Shown here: positions 13,119 through 20,460 of the stretch, in pieces | Layout: every line of letters starts with the position of its first letter | Position numbering within the stretch: the stretch's first letter is position 1 | DNA from: Ruminococcaceae bacterium UBA1244 | GTDB lineage: Bacteria > Bacillota > Clostridia > Oscillospirales > Acutalibacteraceae | NCBI GenBank assembly: GCA_002308635.1 | Contig: DBWG01000014.1 | Location: forward strand, 12,591 to 34,997 | Length of the DNA: 22,407 nt | Reading direction: 5' to 3' | Position numbers and translations under genes: made by a program | The notes under the pieces: generated by a model | Told to the model about the DNA's origin: nothing | What the model saw: the letters and a program-made list of their open reading frames with translations, nothing else | The model's database searches: none

Positions 13119-15728
13119 CTATTTGAAAAAGCCGGAAATAACGGGACACAATGATAGAAGGATGGTTATTGTCCACTGCAGCGGACTGAGAGGAGACGTG
13201 TGGAAAACGGAATTGAAAACCGGTATGACGATCACTGATACCTGCATCAGAGAGCCGAGTACAAATGCTCCGAGTAGCTTGGGATGGCGCAGAATACCGC
13301 CTTTTTGTGAAATATGTCTGCTTCTGAGATTGAAGGAATGAACAAGCTGGCTCATGCTCAGGACCGCAAAGCACATTGTACGTCCTATGACAGGCTCGCC
13401 TGTGCCGTCAAAGAATACACGTCCGATGGTGAAGCCAAGAAATGCAAGCGCTCCGATAAGACAGCCCTCAAGCAGCATTCTGACGGCGAGCGGGCGTGTG
13501 AATATGCCCTTTTCCGTTCGTGACGGAGGACGTTCCATTATGTCGTCTTCAACCGGCTCAGCACCGAGAGCAAGAGCGGGCATCGAGTCTGTCACAAGGT
13601 TTACCCACAAAAGCTGTATTGCCAAAAGCGGTGACGGAAGTTTCAGAAGATAACCGCAGAGAACTGTCAGTATCTCTCCGATATTGCAGGAGAGCAGAAA
13701 ATGCACGGTCTTTTTTATGTTTTCAAATATCCCTCTGCCCTGACAGACAGCCTCGACGATGGTAGAAAAATTATCGTCTGTCAGTATCATGTCGGAAGCG
13801 CTTTTTGCTGCGTCTGTTCCGCTCATTCCCATAGCGCAGCCGATGTCGGCGCATTTAAGTGCGGGAGCGTCATTCACTCCGTCGCCTGTCATTGCGGCGA
13901 CCTCACCGCCTGCCTGAAAAGCCTTTACGATGCGTACTTTGTGTTCGGGAGAGACTCTTGCAAATACACTGCATCGGCGAACCTCTTTTTCAAGCTGCTG
14001 CTGAGACAGGCTGTCTAACTCGGCGCCGGTCATAGCCTTGTCGTTTTTTGTGAATATGCCCAGATCGGAAGCAACCGCCTTTGCCGTAGTGATGTGGTCG
14101 CCGGTTATCATAACAGGGCGTATGCCTGCTTTTTTGCACCGTGCGACAGCCGCTTTTGCCTGAGGACGGAGCGGGTCGGTCATTCCGATGAGTCCGCAGA
14201 AACATAGGCCGCTTTCAAGTGAAGCATCGTCTTTCGGCAGGTGAGGAACATCCTTTGAAGCAACAGCGATCACTCTCATGGCTTTTTCAGCCATTGAATC
14301 ATTGGCGGACAGTATTCTGTTTTTTGCGGACGGCGTAAGGGCTTGTTTTCCGGATGAGCCGGAAAATGACGAACAAAGAGTCAGCAGGATATCCGGAGCG
14401 CCTTTTGATATGATACGGAATCCGCCGCCCGGAAGGGAATGGACCGTTGTCATGCGCTTGCGCTTTGAATCGAAGGCGAGTTCTCTGACCCTGTGGAACT
14501 GTTTTGAATGTGAATCAGGGTCAAAGCCCGTTTCTGCGGCGGCAATAAGGATCGCATTTTCGGTCGGATTTCCCGAAGCGGAAAGCTCGCCGCCTTTTTT
14601 TGAAACGGTGCTGTTGCAGCAGAGTGCGCCGAGAGAAAGAAGCTCGGCACCTTCCGGAGAATGTGCGCTGACGGTGCCGCCGCTGCAAAACAGCTCTGCA
14701 ACTGTCATCTTGTTGCGGGTGAGAGTTCCGGTCTTGTCGGAGCAGATAACGGTTGTGCTGCCAAGAGTTTCAACGGCGGGAAGCCGCCTGACTATTGCCC
14801 TGTGCATCGCCATTTTTCTTACACCGAGAGCAAGAACAATAGTTACCACGGCGGGAAGTCCCTCCGGAATAGCCGCAACTGCAAGGCTTACAGAAAGCAT
14901 GAACATATCAAGCGGCGGCGCTCCCTGAAATACTCCTAAGAGGAATATCAGGGCACAGATCGAAAGAGCTGCAGCGCCGAGTATCTTTCCGGTTTTTGAC
15001 AGGCTTTTCTGAAGCGGAGTAGGCGGGCTTTTTTCACGGCTGATAAGAGCTGCGATCTTTCCGACTTTTGTGTTCATACCTGTTTCCGTCACGATCGCTT
15101 CGGCGTGTCCTGATGTTACGATAGTTGAAGAAAAGACCATGTTTGCCATATCGCCTGTCGGGGTATTTTCGGGAAGGATAACATCGTGGTGCTTTTCTGA
15201 GGGAACGGATTCACCGGTGAGTGATGCTTCAAGAGTGCTGAGCGAGGTGCTTGATATGAGCCTTGCGTCCGCACATACAAGATCGCCTGTTTCGATGCGG
15301 ATGATGTCTCCCGGAACAAGCTCCTCTGATGCGACAGTGAGCAGCTTTCCCCCGCGTATGACCTTTGAATGAGGAGCAGAAAGCTTTTTGAGAGCCTCCG
15401 CGGCGTTTTCGGCACGGCATTCCTGCACTGTTCCGATGACTGCGTTGAGGATCACTATCAGGAGTATCATTATCGGGTCGGTAAGCTCGCCTCCCCAGAA
15501 AACAGCCGTCATAAAGGAGACTGCGGCAGCGGCAAGAAGTATTAGCACCATAAAATCAGAGAACTGCGAAAAAAATCTTTTTATCACGCTGTCTCCTTTG
15601 CCGGAGTCGAGGGTGTTTTTTCCGAAGCGCAGGAGCCTTTCAGAGGCTTCCGCCGTACTCAGTCCCATACCTGTGCTGGTCCTGAGCTTGTCCGCACATT
15701 TCTGCGGTGAATATCCGCACCATTCCAT
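13119..15728 (-). CDS. P-type Ca2+-transporting ATPase (P2-type)
   Basis: An 869-residue P2-type cation ATPase of full length. It has the actuator motif LTGES (170-174), the M4 motif PEGLP (288-292), the phosphorylation motif DKTGTLT (D331), KGAPD (442-446), TGDHITTAK (542-550) and the hinge TGDGVNDAPA (614-623). Ca2+ site residues known from SERCA are present: E289 in M4, N682 and E685 in M5 (CNIGEI), N710, T713 and D714 in M6 (WVNLVTDSMPALALG). The SERCA M8 glutamate (E908) is replaced by Q794, as in plasma-membrane PMCA pumps, which move one Ca2+ per ATP. It probably exports Ca2+ from the cytosol across the cell membrane. The start at 15728 has AAAGGG about 10 nt upstream. The stop is TAG. 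It is a single gene, convergent with the DUF4190-like gene; no clear promoter was recognised. Confidence 0.93.
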   Translation of the reverse strand: MEWCGYSPQKCADKLRTSTGMGLSTAEASERLLRFGKNTLDSGKGDSVIKRFFSQFSDFMVLILLAAAAVSFMTAVFWGGELTDPIMILLIVILNAVIGTVQECRAENAAEALKKLSAPHSKVIRGGKLLTVASEELVPGDIIRIETGDLVCADARLISSTSLSTLEASLTGESVPSEKHHDVILPENTPTGDMANMVFSSTIVTSGHAEAIVTETGMNTKVGKIAALISREKSPPTPLQKSLSKTGKILGAAALSICALIFLLGVFQGAPPLDMFMLSVSLAVAAIPEGLPAVVTIVLALGVRKMAMHRAIVRRLPAVETLGSTTVICSDKTGTLTRNKMTVAELFCSGGTVSAHSPEGAELLSLGALCCNSTVSKKGGELSASGNPTENAILIAAAETGFDPDSHSKQFHRVRELAFDSKRKRMTTVHSLPGGGFRIISKGAPDILLTLCSSFSGSSGKQALTPSAKNRILSANDSMAEKAMRVIAVASKDVPHLPKDDASLESGLCFCGLIGMTDPLRPQAKAAVARCKKAGIRPVMITGDHITTAKAVASDLGIFTKNDKAMTGAELDSLSQQQLEKEVRRCSVFARVSPEHKVRIVKAFQAGGEVAAMTGDGVNDAPALKCADIGCAMGMSGTDAAKSASDMILTDDNFSTIVEAVCQGRGIFENIKKTVHFLLSCNIGEILTVLCGYLLKLPSPLLAIQLLWVNLVTDSMPALALGAEPVEDDIMERPPSRTEKGIFTRPLAVRMLLEGCLIGALAFLGFTIGRVFFDGTGEPVIGRTMCFAVLSMSQLVHSFNLRSRHISQKGGILRHPKLLGAFVLGSLMQVSVIVIPVFNSVFHTSPLSPLQWTITILLSLCPVISGFFK

Positions 15729-16213
15729 TTCTCCATGACCCTTTCTTTTTGTTTTTCCGTAATTTATATTTGGAGAGCCGGCGGATTATTCTTAATGTGA
15801 CAGGACAGGATGTGCCGCAAAAATATACAATCAGTAGAATTTTTTGGAATAATACAAAATTGTACTTATTGATGTCACTGTCAGGATCGATGCTTTAATA
15901 ACAGCGTCTGACGGCATTGTTTTTTTAAAATTATTGCACAAAATTGTATGTGAAATGTTATACAATAGAATGAAATAAAAAGAAAAATATACTTTGTGTA
16001 TTTTGACAATTATTTTGACTGCATTTGACTGTGCGGCGGCTTGCAGCAGGAAAAATCAACAATATTTTTTTGTAAATTTATAAAAATCAAATCGTTTTAT
16101 ATAATCATGTATACAAATTGACCAAAGAAAAACATGGCATATAATCCAAAAAATCATCAAAAACTTTGTGGGAATGTACAAAATGTGCATTATTAAAGAA
16201 AATAATCAACAAA
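15729..16213. other. AT-rich intergenic region between ATPase and carbohydrate-uptake cluster
   Basis: About 485 bp without a supported gene. It is rich in short TACAAA/TTTGTA-like words. ACAAAATTGTA occurs at 15854-15864 and 15938-15948. ATTGTAT (15943-15949) is inverted relative to ATACAAT (15960-15966). ATGTACA-AAA-TGTGCAT (16174-16190) is palindromic with one mismatch. These may be regulator sites for either divergent gene or ordinary AT-rich noise. Confidence 0.45.
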
Positions 16214-16239
16214 ACTGTGGCACAGTATTTATGAATACT
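16214..16239. promoter_or_regulatory. Two adjoining inverted repeats, candidate operators of the uptake cluster
   Basis: ACTGTG-G-CACAGT (16214-16226) is directly followed, with 3 bases shared, by AGTATT-TATG-AATACT (16224-16239). Both have perfect 6-bp arms. They sit 21-47 bp upstream of the -35 at 16261. The placement suits an activator or repressor; no regulator gene is present in the window. Confidence 0.4.
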
Positions 16240-16260
16240 AATAAAATTGACAATAAACCG

Positions 16261-16289
16261 TTGAAATTATTAGCCTCCTGTGTTATTAT
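16261..16289 (+). promoter_or_regulatory. Extended -10 promoter of the carbohydrate-uptake cluster
   Basis: TTGAAA (16261-16266), a 17-nt spacer, then TATTAT (16284-16289) preceded by TGT. A TTGACA at 16247 lacks a matching -10. The start near 16296 gives a leader of about 120 nt. Confidence 0.75.
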
Positions 16290-16295
16290 AGTTAC

Positions 16296-16374
16296 AGTGG
16301 CGGAGTAATGCCGACTCCTTTGTGATGCCTTTTGCATAGCATGAGCCGCCATTTTACGCCTTTGGCACCGGTGC
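16296..16374 (+). other. Structured 5' leader of the binding-protein gene
   Basis: AGTGGCGG (16296-16303) can pair with CCGCCATT (16346-16353), enclosing ATGC/GCAT (16325-16337). An alternative GGAGT/ACTCC hairpin (16302-16318) competes for the same bases. A self-complementary GCACCGGTGC follows at 16365-16374. This could stabilise a highly expressed mRNA. No known riboswitch is recognised. Confidence 0.4.
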
Positions 16375-16415
16375 GTGCAGAAAACGAAATATTTTAAAGA
16401 AAGAGGGTCATTATT

Positions 16416-17816
16416 ATGGCAAGTAAATCCAAGAAGCTTACCGCGCTTCTCCTGACTGCAATGATAGGTGCAACAGCTGGTATGGTTGGATGCGGTGATG
16501 ATTCCAGCAGCAGCAGCAACACCCCTGCTCCCGCTCCTACATCAACAACCACAAGCAAAACTGACGAAAAAAGCTCCGGAAGCGATGCTATCGATCTGAA
16601 TGACGAAACAGTTGTTAATGAGATCAAGGATCAGCTCGCAAAGGAAGCTAACGGCGAAACTATCACAATCAAATTCTGGTGTGCAGCTGATGACAAGATG
16701 TTTGAAGAGTCACGTCTGAAGGCTTTCCAGGAGAAATTTGCAGACAGCAGATACAGCTTTAAGATCACAACAGTTGCAAACGGTGAAGACGAGGCAGGCG
16801 GAAAGATCATCGAAGGTCCTCAGAAGGCTGCTGACGTATTTAACTTCCCGGACGACCAGCTCTCATCTCTGAACCAGGCCGGCGCACTTTCTAAGGTATC
16901 AAAGTTCTTCAGAAAGGCTGTTAAGGCTGAAAACACAGAGGACTCTATCACCGTAAGCTCCATCGGCAGCGATCTGCTCGCTTTCCCGAAGACATCAGAC
17001 AACGGTTACTTCCTCTACTACGATAAGAGAATCCTTTCTGCTGATGATGTTAAGGATTTCGATACACTTATCACAAAGTCCGCTGCTTCAAACAAGAGCG
17101 TTTACCTTAACCTCTCCAACGCTTGGTACAACGCAGGCTTCTTCTTCACAGCAGGCGTAAAGATCGAGTATAAGAACGGTAAGCAGACAGCAACATTCAA
17201 TACTCCCGAAGGCCTCAGTGCTTGTAAGGCAATGTGCCACCTCGCTGAAAAAGAAGGCAAGGGCTTCCTTGGCTCACCTGGTACACTCGGCGACAACGCA
17301 TTCGTTTCTCAGGGCTTCACAGAGGGTACACTCTCCGCAGCAGTTATAGGAACATGGATGGGCCCGGCTATCAAGAGAGCTATCGGCGAAGAGAACGTCG
17401 GCGCTTCCAAGCTCCCCACAGTTCTTATGGACGGCCAGCAGAAGCAGCTCGATTCATTCGGCGGCTATAAGCTCATCGGCGTAAACGTTTATGCTAAGTA
17501 TCCGTTTGCTTGTCAGACACTTGCATACTTCCTCGGAAGCGAAGAGTCACAGCTCGAAAGATATAAGACAAGAGGTCTTATCCCCACAAATACAAATGTC
17601 GGCAACAATGACGGCGTTAAGGACGATCCTGCATTCACAGCTATCGCTGAGCAGAAGCCCTACTCACATGCACAGGGCCAGTCGGTCGGCGGCGCATACT
17701 GGAGCTGCGGTATCAACCAGGTCGGCGGCGATATCGTAAACGCTAAGGGCGATGTCGGCGACGGCGCACTTCAGGAAAAGCTTAAGGGCTGCGAAGAGAA
17801 CCTTGCATCAGCCTGA
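16416..17816 (+). CDS. ABC transporter solute-binding lipoprotein (maltose/maltodextrin-type)
   Basis: A 466-residue family 1 extracellular solute-binding protein. A signal peptide ends in the lipobox GMVGC, so the mature lipoprotein would start at C26. A Ser/Thr/Pro-rich linker (about 29-55) holds the binding domain away from the membrane. The fold begins at ETITIKFWCAADDK, with ADVFNFPDDQL and GTWMGPAI as typical downstream segments. It would capture sugars outside the cell and deliver them to the MalF- and MalG-like permeases downstream. The nearby GH13 amylase points to malto-oligosaccharides, but specificity is inferred from context. AGAGGG is 10 nt before the ATG. Codons are strongly biased (AAG, CTC, ATC, GGC), consistent with high expression. 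A terminator after the gene would leave it more abundant than the permeases. Confidence 0.9.
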   Translation: MASKSKKLTALLLTAMIGATAGMVGCGDDSSSSSNTPAPAPTSTTTSKTDEKSSGSDAIDLNDETVVNEIKDQLAKEANGETITIKFWCAADDKMFEESRLKAFQEKFADSRYSFKITTVANGEDEAGGKIIEGPQKAADVFNFPDDQLSSLNQAGALSKVSKFFRKAVKAENTEDSITVSSIGSDLLAFPKTSDNGYFLYYDKRILSADDVKDFDTLITKSAASNKSVYLNLSNAWYNAGFFFTAGVKIEYKNGKQTATFNTPEGLSACKAMCHLAEKEGKGFLGSPGTLGDNAFVSQGFTEGTLSAAVIGTWMGPAIKRAIGEENVGASKLPTVLMDGQQKQLDSFGGYKLIGVNVYAKYPFACQTLAYFLGSEESQLERYKTRGLIPTNTNVGNNDGVKDDPAFTAIAEQKPYSHAQGQSVGGAYWSCGINQVGGDIVNAKGDVGDGALQEKLKGCEENLASA

Positions 17817-17877
17817 TCTGATCGTTCTTACTGAAACTACTTAAGAATCAATATTTTCACCGCACCGGAAAAACAGA

Positions 17878-17905
17878 AACGGTCGGAGCTGTTCCGACCG
17901 TTTTT
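17878..17905 (+). terminator. Internal terminator between binding protein and permeases
   Basis: AACGGTCGGA pairs with TCCGACCGTT (10 bp) around GCTGT, and the stem runs into five T. No promoter is evident before the next gene, so it probably allows partial read-through and sets binding protein above permease levels. Confidence 0.85.
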
Positions 17906-17948
17906 GTTTACGGACGGAAAATCGTAGACAAAAAGGAGTTGTATATGA

Positions 17949-19421
17949 ATGGATTATCTTGACTATGTCCAGATGACCAAAGGACAGCGCTTTGCCTACA
18001 AAGTAAAATCGTTCTTTACGGGTATTCCCCATGCGATAGTATCATTCTTCAAGCTGATAGGACTGCTTATCAAGAAGTTTTTTGGTGGTATCGGCAAATT
18101 CTTTAAGAATTTCGGATCAAGATTCGTCAAGGGCGATGTGGGTACAAAGCTGTCATACTTTATTATGGGTGCCGGAAATATGATACACGGCCAGATAGTA
18201 AAGGGTATCCTCTTCCTTGCGTGTGAGGTAGGATATGTTTTCTTTATGATCTACTTTGGTATGCACTATATCAAAAAGATCTATACGCCAAACCTTATCA
18301 GGATCGACTGGAAACCGTTCTCATATTCAATGGCGGACGGCAGAACAAATGTCAGCCTGTACAAATACGGTACAGGTGCGATCGGTAATGAAGTTGCAGA
18401 AAAGGCTGAGGACTACTACGGCGGTGAAACAATTTTCAACGCTTCAACTCAGGATGACTCCAACAAGATCCTTCTGTTCTTCATCATGACAATGATCGTA
18501 ACAATAGTATTCATCGCTCTCTATATCGCAAATACAAAGAGCGCTTATGAGACTCAGCAGATCCGTGCTGAAGGCAAAAAGCCGGATGGATTCCTGCAGG
18601 AAGTACATAACTATCTCGACTCCAAGTTCCATGTAACTCTCCTCTTCCTCCCCATCCTCCTCCTCGTAGTGTTCAATATCCTGCCTATCGTATTTACGAT
18701 CTTTATGGCGTTTACAAACTACGATAAGTATCATCAGCCCCCTGTAAAACTCTATCAGTGGGTCGGAATGAAAAACTTTGCAGACGTATTCTTTGCAGAT
18801 GCCAAGAAGTCACAGACCTTCGGCCTCATCCTCGTATGGACTCTCGTCTGGGCTTTCTTTGCAACATTCTCAAACTATATCCTCGGTATCGTAGTAGCAC
18901 TTCTTATCAACAAGAAGGGCATCAAGTTCAAGGGCTTCTGGAGAACAATGTTCGTTATTACAGCGGCTGTTCCTCAGTTCGTAACACTCCTCGTTATGAA
19001 GCTCCTCCTCGATGATAAGGGCGGTGCTATCAACAACGCACTCGGCACAAGCTTCCCGTTCCTGACGGATTGGGCGAATGTCACGATAATCATAGTAAAT
19101 ATCTGGATCGGTATTCCGTTTACAATGCTCATGACCTCCGGTCTCTTGATGAACATTCCTGAAGACCTCTATGAGAGCGCACGTATCGACGGTGCAAATG
19201 CGTTCCAGCAGTTTACAAAGATCACCTTCCCCTATATCTTCTTTGTAACAACTCCGTACCTCATTACAACATTCGTAGGCAATATCAACAACTTCAACGT
19301 AATCTTCTTCCTTACAGGCGGCGGACCTGAAGATCCGACGAAGTACTCGCAAAAAGCCGGTAAGACGGACTTGCTTGTTACATGGCTGTATAAGTTGACA
19401 GTTGATGAAAAGAACTACTAG
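17949..19421 (+). CDS. MalF-like ABC transporter permease, interrupted by in-frame TAG
   Basis: A 490-residue inner-membrane permease. An amphipathic/basic N-terminus leads to hydrophobic segments at about 83-105, 173-195, 228-256 and 290-320, with further helices to 455. The ATPase-contacting EAA loop is EDLYESARIDGANAFQQF (405-422), followed by FLTGGGP (454-460). The reading frame ends at TAG (19419-19421), but the next 34 codons stay open and encode another hydrophobic helix and an EEEFS tail, ending at a TGA that overlaps malG. The expected product is therefore 525 residues, and as written the last helix is missing. AAAAGGAG (17931-17938) is 10 nt before the ATG. A nearer ATG at 17945 gives only five out-of-frame codons. 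Whether the stop is real, a sequencing error or read through is unresolved. Confidence 0.88.
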   Translation: MDYLDYVQMTKGQRFAYKVKSFFTGIPHAIVSFFKLIGLLIKKFFGGIGKFFKNFGSRFVKGDVGTKLSYFIMGAGNMIHGQIVKGILFLACEVGYVFFMIYFGMHYIKKIYTPNLIRIDWKPFSYSMADGRTNVSLYKYGTGAIGNEVAEKAEDYYGGETIFNASTQDDSNKILLFFIMTMIVTIVFIALYIANTKSAYETQQIRAEGKKPDGFLQEVHNYLDSKFHVTLLFLPILLLVVFNILPIVFTIFMAFTNYDKYHQPPVKLYQWVGMKNFADVFFADAKKSQTFGLILVWTLVWAFFATFSNYILGIVVALLINKKGIKFKGFWRTMFVITAAVPQFVTLLVMKLLLDDKGGAINNALGTSFPFLTDWANVTIIIVNIWIGIPFTMLMTSGLLMNIPEDLYESARIDGANAFQQFTKITFPYIFFVTTPYLITTFVGNINNFNVIFFLTGGGPEDPTKYSQKAGKTDLLVTWLYKLTVDEKNY

Positions 19422-19526
19422 CTTGCCGCCGTTATTGGTATCCTTGTATTTATTGTCTGTGCTATCGGTTCACTCATCGCATTCAATATGTCCAAGGCAT
19501 CAAAGAATGAGGAGGAATTCTCATGA
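19422..19526 (+). pseudogene. C-terminal continuation of the MalF-like permease beyond the TAG
   Basis: Directly in frame after the TAG are 34 sense codons and TGA. The translation begins LAAVIGILVFIVCAIGSLIA, a membrane helix, then FNMSKASKNEEEFS, as expected for the end of a MalF-type permease. Its TGA (19524-19526) overlaps the malG ATG (19523-19525), the usual coupled arrangement. It also contains the malG ribosome binding site. Confidence 0.85.
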
Positions 19527-20398
19527 GTAAAACAGCAGCACCAACGATGCACGCAGGCTATGCAGCCAAAAGAAAGCTCGGCAGTGCGATCGTCTATGTT
19601 ATCCTTTCGGTCATGGTTTGTATCTGGCTGTTCCCGATCCTCTGGCTCGTTCTCCAGTCATTCAATACTATCGACCATATCTCTACGACCACCTTCTTCC
19701 CGACTAAGTTTACAATGAAGCATTATCAGACTCTGTTTATGGACTCTAATATGCCGTACGGAAGATGGATCCTTAATACATTCTTTGTAGCGGTTCTTTC
19801 ATGTATCGTTTCAACATTGTTTGTATTGATGGTCAGCTACACACTCTCACGTCTCCGTTTTAAGAGCCGTAAAATGCTCCTTAATATGGGTCTTATCCTT
19901 GGTATGTTCCCCGGCTTCATGTCAATGGCCGCTACATACGCTATCATGGACGTTTTTGGACTGGCTTCTCAGCTCTTCGCTCTTATCATTATCTATTCAG
20001 CAGGCGCAGGCCTCGGATATCAGGTCGCAAAGGGCTTCTTCGATACCATTCCGAGATCACTCGATGAGGCAGCAAGGATCGACGGCGCAACCAGCAACAG
20101 AATCTTCTGGGTCATCATCCTTCCGCTTTCAAAACCGATCATAGTTTATACCGCACTCACCACATTCCTTGGTCCGTGGGCAGACTACATCTTCGTAAGC
20201 TACTTTATGAAGGACGAGACCGACAACTACAACGTTGCAGTTGGTCTTTATAAGATGATCGACAAGAAGAATATCGACAAATACTTCACAACATTCTGTG
20301 CAGGTGCGGTTCTTATCGCAACACCTATTACGATCTTGTTCATCGTAATGCAGAAGTTCTATGTAGGCGGCGTAACAGGCGGCGCTGTAAAGGGTTGA
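19523..20398 (+). CDS. MalG-like ABC transporter permease
   Basis: A full-length 291-residue sugar permease with six predicted membrane helices (about 22-46, 84-106, 119-140, 149-168, 195-216 and 258-280). The EAA loop is DEAARIDGATSNRIFWVIILP (start 181), the site that docks on the ATPase. It pairs with the MalF-like protein and the binding lipoprotein to import malto-oligosaccharide-type sugars; the substrate is inferred from context. GAGGAGG just upstream, within the end of the malF frame, and the ATGA overlap point to translational coupling. The TAG in malF stops ribosomes about 100 nt before this start, which could lower malG translation unless its own ribosome binding site suffices. No ATP-binding gene follows. 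Confidence 0.95.
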   Translation: MSKTAAPTMHAGYAAKRKLGSAIVYVILSVMVCIWLFPILWLVLQSFNTIDHISTTTFFPTKFTMKHYQTLFMDSNMPYGRWILNTFFVAVLSCIVSTLFVLMVSYTLSRLRFKSRKMLLNMGLILGMFPGFMSMAATYAIMDVFGLASQLFALIIIYSAGAGLGYQVAKGFFDTIPRSLDEAARIDGATSNRIFWVIILPLSKPIIVYTALTTFLGPWADYIFVSYFMKDETDNYNVAVGLYKMIDKKNIDKYFTTFCAGAVLIATPITILFIVMQKFYVGGVTGGAVKG

Positions 20399-20405
20399 TT
20401 TTTAA

Positions 20406-20435
20406 AAAGCAGGGAAGCTTGTGCTCCCCTGCTTT
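20406..20435 (+). terminator. Hairpin between malG-like and amylase genes (weak or partial terminator)
   Basis: AAAGCAGGG (20406-20414) pairs with CCCTGCTTT (20427-20435). Only TTTATTCTT follows, so termination is probably inefficient. It may tune amylase expression or protect the upstream mRNA end. Confidence 0.55.
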
Positions 20436-20460
20436 ATTCTTACATAAAGGAGTCACTGAT

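Noticed and set aside
13354..15738. Several open plus-strand frames opposite the ATPase gene
   Set aside because: They are shadows of a strongly conserved P-type ATPase and lack ribosome binding sites or recognisable domains.
19419..19421. Genome-wide reassignment of TAG
   Set aside because: TAG ends the second DUF4190-like gene at 12521 directly before a terminator and ends the Ca2+ ATPase at 13119, so it works as a stop here.
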